From NCBI RefSeq assembly GCF_002443255.2, contig NW_019211456.1, forward strand, positions 28,703,341 through 28,767,340: a DNA stretch of 64,000 bases, in the 5' to 3' direction. The stretch is from Varroa destructor (taxonomy: Eukaryota; Arthropoda; Arachnida; Mesostigmata; Varroidae). The position numbers were made by a program, and so were the translations under genes. The notes under the pieces were generated by a model. It searched no databases. It was not told the DNA's origin and worked only from the letters and a program-made list of their open reading frames with translations. Shown here piece after piece: positions 1 through 11,226 of the stretch. Position 1 is the first letter of the stretch. The number at the start of each line of letters is the position of its first letter.

Positions 1-520
1 CGCCTCCATGGTTCCATGTTGGCCTGTCGGTCCCTACGCTTCGGCAACGATCAGCGCGTCGACAAAATAGGAGGGTAGAGCAGCTGCAGTCTGTCGACGC
101 ACACGCCTACAATCGAGATAAAGAAAGAACGAATCGAAATGATAGTTCTACATTGAAAGGCAGATGCCAGGTCTGCAAGACACAATCTGTGAGACGATCT
201 CTATAGTGGACGTGTATAAGCTACATTTCGTGTGCGCGATGGCGTTCCGCTGCCCAGCCGAGTTAACACATATTGACGCACTTCCCATGTCGGTGTTCGC
301 TGTCTAACGCTAACGTTTACACAACGGCGAACGGCCAACGTCCGAATGTGGCAGTATGTGTCTTTGTCGTGCCTACGCACATACACACACTCGGATACAT
401 ACGGAAATGGACGCCCACACAAACATACAAATACGCGCGCAATACTATTTTTCAATAAGTAGTTACCGCTGCTACTGAAGTATCGACTCTGACAGCAACT
501 ATTCTTGGCTTTTTTTGCAG
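1..520. other. Left flank, no supported gene
   Basis: Mixed composition with many CpG and short TG/CA-like runs. The minus strand holds a stop-free frame (201-542) with no recognisable motif. The right end is a pyrimidine tract leading to TTTTTTTGCAG at 510-520, a good 3' splice site on the plus strand. If that site is real, this stretch is the 3' part of an intron. Confidence 0.4.
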
Positions 521-652
521 TCACTGCTGAGGCCGTCCTCACCCTGTCGCTTCATCTCGCCTCATTGTCTTCCTGTTCTTCTGGCTGACGAAAAATATAC
601 AGCTCCGGTCATTCACCTTCAGGAACAACTGCTGGTACCTTCTTGGCGTTAG
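521..652 (+). CDS. Candidate exon behind a strong 3' splice site
   Basis: Seen: a T-rich tract ending in TTTTTTTGCAG at 510-520, then a frame starting exactly at the splice junction (TCA CTG CTG AGG) and open for 43 codons to TAG at 650-652. Proline and serine are frequent in the first half; the second half is mixed, with acidic and hydrophobic residues. A second frame, entered with two bases, also stays open for about 20 codons and is hydrophobic. No family is recognised. The acceptor is among the best in the window, but no strong donor closes the exon. It could be a terminal coding exon, a UTR exon or chance. Confidence 0.2.
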   Translation, partial: SLLRPSSPCRFISPHCLPVLLADEKYTAPVIHLQEQLLVPSWR

Positions 653-1863
653 GCCGACTTCACGCGGGGCGTGGCATCGGCCGCATGCGATAGCTGTTAT
701 TTGTTCTATTACTGCTTTTCCCTTGCTTCTTCAGTATGTCGTCCAATGTACTCTTCGGTGCACTACCATTTTGATGTTCCTTAGTAACTTATCATTGGGT
801 TGTACTCATCCCCTGTTGCTTACCCTAGACGGATGCCGTAGCATTGCATCGGTGCCTGTAGCAGGCCTTCCTGTTCAGTTTCGCTCAGTTCGCTGGTCGC
901 TCGAACGGCGGTGTGATAGTGGGCCCAGTGCACGACGCTAAGAACAACAACAGGGCAAGCGCGTAAGAACAGGCCATTTCAGACCGATGCAGCAGCAATA
1001 CGATGTGGACACACATAAAAGATAACGGCGATCAAGAACGCAGGAGAAAAGATGCACGCCAAAAACGTTATCACAGGACAAAGGGGAATACCAGTGGCGG
1101 ATAACGCAAGCAAATGGACAACGAAGGGAGGCCAGACGAGTAAAGTTAAGCCCGACCAGTCTGGGGTGGTGGGGGGAAGAAGGGAGTAAAACGAGTGCTG
1201 AAATTGCCGGTTTGAAAGTGAAAACGACACGCGGCAGAAACAGCAGCGGCGGCGGAAGAGTGGAGGCGAACCAGCTGAAATATAGTCAAGGAAGAATAGC
1301 AGAGAGAGGAGGGTGTAAGGGCGTGTCGCTTCGGTTGGCTGGTGGAAAACGTGGAAAGCGAACGGCGGAAAATAAAGAATCGCAAGCGCGAAGGGAAGCT
1401 GCTGAAAGCACGAGTATAAAGATATAGAGAAAACAGAAGAGTGAAAGACAAAGTGAACGAGATCCGGGAGTAGATGGATGGACCGGACGGTTAAATAGAC
1501 CTGGTAGCGTGAGGGCAGCCGAATAGCGGAAGATGGCGGCCGAAGAGATTCATTTCAGCGACTGAGTTCTACTGCTGATACTGTCCATTCTCACCACTAC
1601 CTCAATCGAAGCGAATGTCTCGCGCTTCTGTCAATGTTCGTGGCTCTTTTTCTGTTCCTTACAACTTTCTGTCCTTAACCTGGGGATCAGTCTACGCTAC
1701 TGTGGTCCACCATTGCGCCTTCACCCTTGTCCGCACCGCTTCTTGCTGACAGAGACTGACCAACTGCCAACCGGCCATTTCAGTCCAGCCCGGTAGCCCA
1801 GCGCGGTAACCGAGTCCGTTCCAGACGACAATGAGGCAGACCTGACTGCTGCCTTTTCCACAG
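653..1863. other. Strand-asymmetric block, purine-rich then pyrimidine-rich
   Basis: About 960-1500 is strongly purine-rich on the plus strand (many GAAG, AGAG and GGAG words). About 1560-1863 becomes pyrimidine-rich and ends in CTGCCTTTTCCACAG, a strong 3' splice site. AAGATGGCGGC at 1530-1540 resembles a YY1/Pho-type element. It also holds an ATG in fair context, but that frame stops after 10 codons. The frames on either strand look like by-products of the skewed composition. Confidence 0.45.
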
Positions 1864-2302
1864 GTTGTGGAACTTTAGCTCGTATCGGTCTCTGTTATTT
1901 CTAATGGAAGCTGGTTCTCTTGTTACCGGCGCACTCCCTGCCCTGCTGTGTGTTCCTAGTGCGCTATCTTTGTATGCTTTTCAATATTCGCCGCAAATGC
2001 AGCGAATCGCCAGCTTTGGGCTTCCAGCTCAACTCCTGACCGTTCGGTTCACCCCAGTCCCTTCGTATTCGCTCACTCATCGCGTAACAGCTACAACTTC
2101 TGCTCCCACTGTCCTGCCGCCATCATTGCCGCCACCGTCTTGTTGTCTCCATCGGCTGCGTCGTAGAGGCTTATCGAAGATTCTGCATTTACGAAAACAA
2201 ATGGCCAACGGCAAGGAGCATTTGCAGAAGCATATGATGTGGGTCCAAGCTGTGAGCTTGGCCTGTTCTCGCGAATTCCCTAACCACACACATTTCACCT
2301 AA
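1864..2302 (+). CDS. Candidate 3'-terminal coding exon
   Basis: Seen: CTGCCTTTTCCACAG at 1849-1863 is a near-ideal acceptor. The frame entered one base later runs 145 codons to TAA at 2300-2302. This is the longest frame in the window not driven by low-complexity sequence. The first third is hydrophobic and could hold one or two membrane segments; the middle is proline- and serine-rich; the last third is basic and hydrophilic. AATAAA follows at 2749-2754 in an AT-rich tail, as expected of a 3' UTR. There is no ATG at its start, which suits an internal or terminal exon rather than a single-exon gene. No family is recognised. A stop-free run of this length could also occur by chance in this composition. 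Confidence 0.3.
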
Positions 2303-3130
2303 TAAGCCATACCCCCGTGCGGATGTTGACTGATTGAAATGAAAGAAGATTAATTACTTATAAGACCTAAAACATTGACTTATATGAATTAGCGTTTGTC
2401 AGCGAGTCACGCAGATATCAGCTAGTTATGCACCGGCTGAACGGACGATGCTCAGCTCTTAAAATTTTAATTTAAGAGGGGGAATTCGTTAAGATTATAT
2501 TAGTTTGCTAGCTAAGCAATCTTCAAACTTCAGAATGATAGTGCGTTGCTGTTGAAGCCGTAATATCTTTTCAGTCGGTATTTTTTCTACGTATACTTAG
2601 TGCTGTCTTAGCGTTTTGCTATTACTCATATTTAATCAGTATTCCCGAAACAACTTTCGGAGTTTTCTTATAACTGCTTGTTTTCACCTATAATTGGATA
2701 ATTTCATTATTTGTAGACGAGTGTATAGATATGATGCCATCTATTTTTAATAAAATTTGCGATCTTCTGCGGCCGAGACGCAACCGCACGTCCGACCGAG
2801 CAGGGACAATGGAGCTATATCGTTCACGTAGCTGAAAATGCATGTACGGTAACTATCGATTTGATCGTATTAATTGTTCGACCATTTTGGTAACATAGAA
2901 AAAGCAGTGTTTGTTTGGCGATAATGAAAAAAGGTACAGTAAGTAGAAGAACCAGTTGCGTCCGTACTACACTGATATACACCGTGATACATTGTTACAA
3001 TCTGAGAGTTTTAATAACAATGAATGAGTAATTTCCTATACTAGTAAACTACATGGATTAAAAGAGTATCCAGGGAATGACATTATTGTCTATCAATAGG
3101 TAACTTTAAAAAGTTGTATTCTTCCCACAG
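2303..3130. other. AT-rich stretch; possible 3' UTR, then intron-like
   Basis: AT-rich with stops in every frame. AATAAA at 2749-2754 could be the poly(A) signal of the exon candidate just upstream. After that I see no coding signal until the pyrimidine tract TATTCTTCCCACAG at 3117-3130. Confidence 0.4.
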
Positions 3131-3178
3131 GATAAGGAGTTGGAACTCAGGACGTCAAAAACACAATGGGTTCCTCCA
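3131..3178 (+). CDS. Candidate 48-nt microexon
   Basis: Seen: TTGTATTCTTCCCACAG ends at 3130 and is followed by G, a strong acceptor. After 48 bases comes CCA|GTCAGT (donor at 3179), a fair 5' splice site. The length is a multiple of three. Entered in phase 0 it encodes 16 residues (DKELELRTSKTQWVPP) without a stop; a second frame is also open. Phase-neutral microexons of this size are common in neuronal and cytoskeletal genes of animals. It sits alone in AT-rich DNA, as an alternative cassette exon would. No parent gene is visible. Confidence 0.3.
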
Positions 3179-4299
3179 GTCAGTTAAATGTCATTTATTC
3201 AAAGAAATTTCTTTAGTCCTAACAACGCCATATACTAATTTAGAGTCGACGAATTTAGCAGTGACAATGTTATTGATTCAGCTATTGTAAATCATACATT
3301 AATGTCATTAGCAGAAGTCCTAATTGTTATGCAATCGGCAATGTGCTATTAGAACATATACAATGGAGACAGCAAAAACCTTAGATGTTCAGTGGTGCCT
3401 TTCGAAGGTAACACTAAAGCTGATAAGGCATCAACGCTTCCTATACTAATTTGCAAGGATTGGAAATTATTTCTAAACAACTATAATCTGTCTGAAAAAT
3501 TTAGGTAAACTAATATTTTATTAGGACGAGTGACTTATAATTAAGGCCAACTCAACCAATCAAGAATTTCATTCAACCACAGCAAAGAATCATCGTGCCA
3601 TTTCATTTCCACTTACAATAGTACCTTGTTCACACGAGCTCGTTAACAACAGACCATAGTGTTGCCTCTGTAGAGCACCTTTTCGAAAGGCCCATTCAAA
3701 CCTTCCTCTGTGTTTCGAGAAGAACTGATCGTGCTATTGTTAAATACGGTAATTCTATTATGCTGGCTCTACACGATAGACGTTGACTATAGAAGCATCT
3801 GTTCTGTTGGAGAAAGAAGAATGTGAAGAACATAAAAAACAATCGAATGTGTGCTTCCTTCATCCCGCCGTTCTTAACCCCGGCCAGCCCTTTCTCTTCA
3901 GCCGAATCCAGCTTCAAATTCGTCGAACAGGCTTGACATAAGTGGTAATCAAGACTTTAGCTCATTTAGCTCTTGGCCTTTTTTCAACCGGCTTTTATTT
4001 CTTCTTCGGACTGTTCCCCCAAGTCGCTTTCTTCGCTCGCTTGCTTCCTATTCGCCCAACGAACGAACCAACCGCCGCTACCCATTTTCTTGATTCGTTT
4101 TTTCACCGCCTCGCGTAGGCGTCATTAAGCGATTTGGCCAGTTTCCTCCTGCAGTGGCATAGTCGCCGGACCACCCGTAAAGGCAGCTGAACGGATTTGC
4201 TCTTGGACAATCAAGCGGAGACACACGATGACGGAAGCAAGCAGTACAAGCATCGTCTTGTCCCACCACATATAGCAGCTGCGACGCCCTATCTTTCTC
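3179..4299. other. AT-rich, intron-like DNA
   Basis: Stops are frequent in all frames up to about 3900. A minus-strand frame at 3696-3917 is short and featureless. From about 3960 the sequence becomes pyrimidine-rich and grades into the GC-rich block that follows. I see no exon that I can support. Confidence 0.4.
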
Positions 4300-5290
4300 C
4301 ACGAATTGTTCTGTAGCTACAGCAGCAGCTATTAAAGCAGTGGAACCAGGAGTGCTCTGTATAGCATCATCATGTTGCTAGTTTGGGACGGCCATAGCGA
4401 ACTACTACGGGTTCAGTTACCACTGGCTGGTCCCAATGAAAATTAGGTTCCCCTGCATCAAGGTCCTTTTCCTCTTCTGCTCCTTCCACTCTATCTATAC
4501 ATTCGCAAGTCGTTCAGCTCGACCAGCCCTGTCCCTCCCCATTCCCCCGTCCGCTTGGTCGCCTAGTCGGTCACCAACTAGCGTTGTCGATAATCGTGCG
4601 AGGAGCGAAGAACCGCTTCTACCGAAGAACGCTAGTTTTGAGAGGCGCAGAGCGTTTCGGTTAGGATCGTGTGGGGCTGCGTGGTGTTGGGCGTGGGTAT
4701 TCATGAATGGTAGAGGAAGTGCTTCTGCCGCTTCGAAACGTACCCCTAACGCCGATGACCCCTTCTGCCCCCTTCACCAGTCCTGTGTCTGAGGACCCTC
4801 TGTAAGCAGGATTCGTTGGCGACACTTGCATAGTTCTCTGTGACGACACCATTAAAGTGAGTATAGCTTGCCGCTGCCGTATTGGCTTTCGATGCCGATA
4901 GTTCTCCCGGTTCCATCATAGTCCTGCGTTAGTGGTATGTTCCAGCATCCCGCCGTTTACGTGGCCCCACTAGCACCTCTCTCCCTTTCATTTACTCTCA
5001 AACTCCCCTTCTCAGTCTTCTATCCATCGGCATCGGGCTCTCACCGGAAGGAGGAGTAAGACATCAATGGCCGAAGCCCGACATCGGACGGCTTTCGACG
5101 CCTAATCCTATGATGACGAAGACTAGCTCGGTAGCGAACGAGACCCACATGCACCAAACCAAAATCTCCTCCGAGAGCCAATCAGCCCAACGATGCAAAC
5201 TGAAGCTGCCGCTTGTGAGAACTACAAGCGCGTTGCTGCCGCTGTCGGATTTACAGAAAGGCATCTGTAGCCTTGGAGAATCAAAATTGA
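4300..5290. other. GC-rich island with open frames on both strands
   Basis: Plus 4436-4792 (true start ATG at 4436, 118 codons) begins with a hydrophobic stretch of about 20 residues that could serve as a signal peptide, followed by serine/proline-rich sequence. Minus-strand frames overlap it at 4495-4704 and 4661-4852. Codons on neither strand look clearly better. No splice pair brackets the frame cleanly. It may be an untranslated exon or regulatory island. Confidence 0.25.
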
Positions 5291-5823
5291 AATCAAATTT
5301 GCACGAGGCGAAGAATTAATACAAAACTAAGTTTTTTTTTTCCTACGTGGGGTTCGCTTAAGTAGAACGTTTTTATGTAATAAATTGAAATTGGTATTAG
5401 TTCATGTTTTTTTGCTGACTAATGGAATCATCTTACGTATCGTCATCGTTAATATCAAAGATTGCCTTTATTTATACAAAGCCAAAAGAATTGCCAAAAA
5501 ATATCGAAGCTCTTCTAAAATCATAAGGCTAGTGATCTATCAAGTTTTAGCCTTCCACATGATTTAAACTTTTGCTCAAGTTCACCTATTTATTTGATGA
5601 TTCCATAATGATATGTTATACTTGGGCCGTGCACAGGACCTGCAGCCGTGCACATTTATCAGCATACTTTCTTGAACATTTTAAACTACCAAAAGCTGTA
5701 GCGTCGTTACGTTACAACTAGCAAAAAACATCTTTTAGAGAAGGTTTACATGGGAACTGGGAGAAGAATACGGAAGTACGAATTCTAAGATGTGGGTATT
5801 ACGTGTTATCTTATTAAATACTA
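5291..5823. other. AT-rich stretch
   Basis: Poly-T at 5332-5341 and AT-rich sequence with scattered stops. The plus frame 5385-5567 is lysine/isoleucine-rich, as expected of AT-rich noncoding DNA. Nothing supportable as a gene. Confidence 0.4.
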
Positions 5824-5825
5824 TA

Positions 5826-6222
5826 GTGTACAAAGGTTTTCCTCGTCCAACCTCTGCTTCAGTTCTTCTTCGTGGCTGCGGTTATGAGATTGCTGGTGAA
5901 GGCGTCACGGAGAAATACCAAAGCTCTGTGAGTTAATTAGTGGGACGGGTTGACACCCTTAGTAGCGTATACAAAGCGTCTTCTTCTACGTAGCTTGTCA
6001 TACAGCTGCCTTCCCTTAACGGACTTTCTTCGTCTCATGTCCCCAGACTCATACGCGCCTTAGGCCAATGGCATGTACCGCTTGCTCAATTCTGCCAGCC
6101 TAATACTTCCTTGCCTGATTAGGGCAGGCCGTGTCAGCTCTCTGCTTGTTTTCAGCAGCGCTTTGGGAGCAGCAAAGGAAGCGACTCCGGCATAAATATG
6201 CAGATATATCACCTTTGTACAC
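5826..6222. mobile_element. Candidate MITE, 397 bp, TA-flanked
   Basis: Seen: GTGTACAAAGGT at 5826-5837 and its exact reverse complement at 6211-6222. Each is flanked outside by TA (5824-5825 and 6223-6224); the perfect inverted match extends to 15 bp, ATAGTGTACAAAGGT. Short terminal inverted repeats with a TA duplication are the signature of Tc1/mariner-type elements, and with no transposase inside this would be a non-autonomous copy. The core word GTACAAAGGT recurs near 8357. The interior has ordinary composition and a possible 3' splice site (TGCTTGTTTTCAG at 6143-6155). A 15-bp inverted pair at this spacing is unlikely, but not impossible, by chance in 64 kb. Confidence 0.4.
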
Positions 6223-8590
6223 TATCGAATATTTATATTGACCGTATCTCCGTTGAGGTCTCGAATATCTTACTATGCAACATTTTTTACATAATATTAA
6301 AATGATAGGATATTTTACTGCTTTTCTAATATCATCGCTCTTCTATAATATAATAAATACAAGTCTCATAGTGTCTACACAAGGCAATAAGATTCTCTCA
6401 ATGTGATGCTATACAGGCGTATGGGTTTGAAGGGTAATACAAAGTACAATCCCGAAGTATCCCATAGAAGCACTATTGTTGATGACTTTAAGAATAAGCT
6501 GTACAGAAAACAAAGAAAGTTCACCCGTAATAGCGGTAGTAGTAGTACTAAAGATTCTAATCTACTAGGTAAATGATACGGTAAAGCATCTCAGATCCGA
6601 GTGGAGGGTGTATTTCAGTTGTGCATTGAGCTGGGAGCACGGGAATGATTCATGGGAAAGTGTTAAGGACAAAAGCCGATATGGAGGTCGGCACAAGGCA
6701 GGGAGAGTGGCAGGCACTGAATCATGGGTGCGGATCGAAATATAAGGTGGCTAAAAAGAATGGCAGATCTTTTCACTATTCGCGGTACTTTTTCTAACGC
6801 CTCGTCGTCCTTTGCTTACTTGAGACTAAGGAAAAGCTAAGCATATGGACAGATGCAGACGCACGCAACCGGCAAAATGAGGGAGGAGCCTTGGCTTGTT
6901 TATCCTTTTCCTTCGCGTGTGCAATAGACGGCTTGACCGCTACAATAGCAGGGATCAGCAATTGCGTCGGGTTGGCCATCCACTCGACCAGCACCAGGCT
7001 AACGCAGCTGGGGAGGCTAATCTTTTTTCCCCAACAACTTTCATCGGCTGGTTAATGTCATCGAAGGCACTATTTACGTTGGGCCGAGGGACTGAGGAGC
7101 AGTACAGTGCCTGTCAGATGCGCGCTGTCCAGAAAAGGCCCATCGAGGGCATGGGCTAGTTTGGTTTACTCTGTAGAGCCATCTAAGGGTGCGCATAAGG
7201 AGATAGTAGGACACTGCGGTTAAGATTATATAGGGGAATACAAGGATAGCACAGCACTTGTAAGAACATGCTGGAACCATACATGCTCACGCAAGGATAG
7301 CGCTCCAGGTCTGGCCGTTGGAGGCCAAAGCGAGTCTTGCTTCTGTTCCTGAATCTACTACAGGATTGGCCGACGTGCAAGCATCGCCTGCGCACAGAAG
7401 TTAGCTTAAGGCAGCGTGCCCACACATGCGTCTCTGTAATAGTGAGAAACAATACACCCGATCTCATAGGTGAATAAAGCTGAAAACGACAACGACGTGT
7501 TTATTTAGTTCTTTTGAATGAGAAATCCTTAGGTTCTGAAATAAATGTGTACGCTGATTATCTATGAAAGAAAACAAATATCGAGAAATTAGTTTACCAT
7601 ATCATATTAACATTAGCACTTAATTAGTTTACCAGTCAGAATTGACAAAATGGCATTTCTAACCAACCATCCTGTTGTACGAATCCAACGAATCCTGTTG
7701 TATGTCAGTTAGTAGGTGGCTTTTTAATACCAATTTCATGTCTCTGTTAGCTTATACGTTTTTATTGCGAAAGGAACACGTACTTTTGTGCTAGTCCTAG
7801 AAAAATGCTTGGCTTGCTACACAAGGTAACGTATACTTAACTAAGTTGATCACCTTCAAGCCTGTCCTTTGCTGGTAATGACAACATTGCTAAAGGATTT
7901 TAAGGGACAAAAAATGGTTGCCTTTATCACAGAAGCCAGGATTAATAATAACTAGATGGCTAGTCAGTCATAATCTTAATTAGCATAAAAGGTTACACGG
8001 TAATTAAAACGATGACCATGCAAATCACAAAAAGAAAGGGGCGTGTGCCTTTCAGGCCTTCTAAAAGTTACGTTCTCTGCCAGAACGCATTCAGTGACAG
8101 TGCGTTATCGTTTTGCAGAATACGCTATTTGTTCTTTTGATATAGTCCCCAACAAATATTTTTTTTGTACCTTGAAATACCCGCCTTCTAAGCATGCCCA
8201 ATTAAGTAATTAGTTAGCAGGTTTTACCTGCCTGGTGGGTGAAAGCCTGTAACCTCGCATGCTTTTAAATTTCATTGAAGTCTGGCTTCATCATACGAGC
8301 CCGAATTAAAGCGGCAAGATAAACACTGTCATTTAGATTTTTACGCTATCATATTAGCGTACAAAGGTGCGCTCGTGGAGTTAGTCCTCTCTTACAAAAA
8401 CTCGAATTCTACGCGGCATGAAACGATTTCTAAATAATTAGCAAACTGCCGATAAGTACACGTCAGTACCCCAGTAATGTTGTTTTTACACGCTTCAAGC
8501 GAGGAAAAAACACTAAACCACTTACGGTTTATTTCTTCGCCACCTTAGACATCAGTAGGAGTAAATCTGAAATGTCCAACCGGGAAAAGC
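6223..8590. other. Mostly AT-rich, intron-like or intergenic DNA
   Basis: 6223-6780 and 7471-8590 are AT-rich with no usable frames. 6781-7470 is more balanced and carries overlapping frames on both strands (6794-6994 minus, 6896-7159 plus, 7074-7467 minus), none with a recognisable motif or clean splice pair. No gene is supported. Confidence 0.4.
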
Positions 8591-9180
8591 TTCAATGAAG
8601 AGAAGCTAGGGGGTCGCTTGAGCTTCTTTTGCCGTTTGGGGCTGCCCTCTTTGGGTCGCTGCGCTGCGAAGCACCTTTTACTTTTTTCTTGAAATGATAA
8701 ACGGCAAAAGCGAGTAAAAAATCCATTTCTAAAATTGAGACTTTGCCGTTAGCTGAACAGGAGGTGCAGCTAAGAACGAACGGAAGCGAAGTAGAAAATC
8801 GGCGGAAGGTCTTCGAAGTGCTTTGCTGGTCGAGAAAAAGATTGAGACTCAAAGAAAAGATATAGGATGGTCTTTGAGCAAGCTTAGGACCAAGAGGGAA
8901 GAAAGCTATGGAGGGTTGAAGTCTAGCGAAGATGGCGTTTACTGCGAGCGGGCGCTAATGCGGACACAGACAACGAGCTTTTCAGTTGTGAAATGAAGCG
9001 CCTTCGGTTTCATTTTCATTCGAAAAAGACGAAATTCTGCTGTCTGGTGGGATTTTCTCGTGGTCTGTTCGCTTGGCCATAGCAGGCCCGGCACTCGAAA
9101 GCGAAGCCGCGAAAGCGATAAAAGGTAACGGCTGCTCCCTACCAGTAGCGGCGCCAGGGCGAATGAACCGCTGAGAATGG
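8591..9180. other. Moderately GC-rich patch with a YY1/Pho-like motif
   Basis: A minus-strand frame (8592-8852) is lysine/serine-rich. AAGATGGCG at 8929-8937 repeats the word seen at 1530 and 28400. No splice-bounded frame is convincing. It could be a regulatory patch. Confidence 0.25.
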
Positions 9181-10980
9181 CGTTAGATCAAATCCTGATA
9201 TTTAACCAGTGGCCAAATTGTGTAACCTGTGATATAGGTCTTAAGATCGGCTAGAGTTGCGTAGAAATTTGTTAAGTAGACCCAAACAAAGCATTATATT
9301 TATATAGTATTACCAGCGAATATAAATAGGTTAGGCCGCATTCATTCCCATCGTTATGGTCAAACCACACGCCCTTTTCTGTTTACGAAATACGAGATAA
9401 AGAAATTACTGTCTTCAAATAACCTGTTACAAGCGGAAAGCGAAAGCACTTAATTCCCAAGCGACCTAGAAACGGCCATTCTTCGCTAAAGCTTAGGGTT
9501 TCCTCAAGACGTGTACCGGTAAAATGAAGGCCTGCTCCGTGCATTTGTCACTTAAAGATATTAATTAAGAAGAAGAAAATATACATAGAGTGTAATTCTC
9601 TAAGTATTAAGCATTTTCAGGTCTTAATAGTCGGATCGACTAAACAGGTAATGAAAATCGCCTCAGGGGTACAGCTAACATGGTGGAACTGTGCGTCAAT
9701 AAAGCGTTGTTCTTTCTTAAAGTTCTGCGTTTATGGAAACGGGTACAGTTAACTTTGGCAGTACCATAAAGCAAATAGGTACAGAAATAAGATCAGACGC
9801 AGATGTATCGTCACAACGGCTGATTTCGGGGTTCAGGCGTCCGAGTGCGATCCCCGTGAGTACAACCATATGAATGGCTATGTTCGGTCGTTGTGTGCAC
9901 ACTTATATTAATGCATTTACATAGGCTGATGCAGAGATAATCAAAGGGCCTACCTTTAAACTGCATTCTTAATTTATACTTTGAAACAGCCTTCAAATGT
10001 ATGGCTGATAGCAAGGATAAGGATTAGCAATAGGTGATCGAGCACGATACAGCTCTGGGAGGCTCTTTCGTCGGTTTATCCTGCCCGGTCGGAAGCCACT
10101 GAAGTAATTCTTACCTGAAGAAAAGCCGGATGCAGAACTCAAGATATTAACTTCGATGAAAAGCGTACTATTTTGGCGTAGCTTTATTAGCTCATCACTT
10201 TTTCCAACTTTCTACTGTTGCTATAGAGCAATTATTGAATTAGTTTCTAAATAATACATCCAAGTTCCTTATGCAATTATGCTTATAAGACACAGCTGAC
10301 TAAATTAAATTAAAGTAGTGCTGGACGTCTATAGCAATGCGAACCAGCCACGCCAGCGAGGTATGACTGTACATTTGCCCTTCCGTTAGCTCCGCTGCTG
10401 TTTTATTAGGAAAGCTTAGTTGGTTCCGTGATCTGCAATGGTGAGAGCCTTCTATTGTATTGATGGCAACGTAGACAGTGCATACTTCCTTTGCATGGAC
10501 TGAACTATAATGGTGTTTGGCAAAATTATTTCAACTTTCGATTCTAATCAACAACGCCCACTTTAGATGCCTTTTTGACCTGCCCCGGATTTTACCTTCG
10601 ATAACATTCGTCGCCATAAAGGAATTTCCTTCTAATTGCAAAGCACAACCTTTTCAAAAATGCTATCCTAGATGAAAACTCATCATCACTTTTTCTATAC
10701 CAGGCTAGGTAGGACACCATATTTGATGGAAGTCCAGTGAACCCTATAACCATAATTATAATAAGCTAATTTGCTGTACATAATAGACCACAAGACAAAA
10801 GCTTGAACTACCAGCAATGTAATGACAATCGGCTGCGATACGTTACTTCCCCTTTACGGCACAGATATCTAGTTACTATATCAGCGAGTTTTCTCCACAC
10901 AGCTTACCAGTGTGAGTGTATCGGCGAACGTACGGTGACCATTGCCTAATTCATTAGCGGGAAAGCCTCGGCTGATTCGT
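9181..10980. other. AT-rich stretch without supported features
   Basis: Stops are dense in all frames. Two small minus-strand frames (9717-9902, 9811-10014) overlap each other and show no motif. I see no repeat, promoter or exon worth naming. Confidence 0.4.
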
Positions 10981-11062
10981 TCGTTCGTCCTTTGGGCTTC
11001 ATGTTAAGCGGAGCATCAGCAGCAGTGGTCCAGGTGGCAAACGAATCGTGATTGACTTACTT

Positions 11063-11226
11063 CCAGACCGTCCACACACATATACTGGTCTACGTGCAAA
11101 AAAATGATTGACTAGAGAAAAAGCGGGTAGTGTGCACAGCGTATAACGTCTGACGTTATTAATGCTCACTGGGGCATCGTGGTGCCTTGGTACGTGCGTC
11201 ACTGTAGAACACAGACATAGAAACAC
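11063..11226 (-). CDS. Weak candidate exon with strong minus-strand donor
   Basis: On the minus strand the frame from 11226 reaches TCTGGAA|GTAAGT, with the GT at 11062-11061. GAA|GTAAGT is close to the animal 5' splice-site consensus. The frame ends in an arginine- and valine-rich stretch and leaves in phase 1. There is no ATG at its start and I see no strong acceptor upstream, so the left part of the exon is undefined. No family is recognised. Confidence 0.15.

Noticed and set aside
4436..4792. Secreted protein call for the 118-codon plus frame
   Set aside because: The hydrophobic start could be a signal peptide, but minus-strand frames overlap it, no splice sites bound it and no motif follows; it is described only within the GC-rich island entry.
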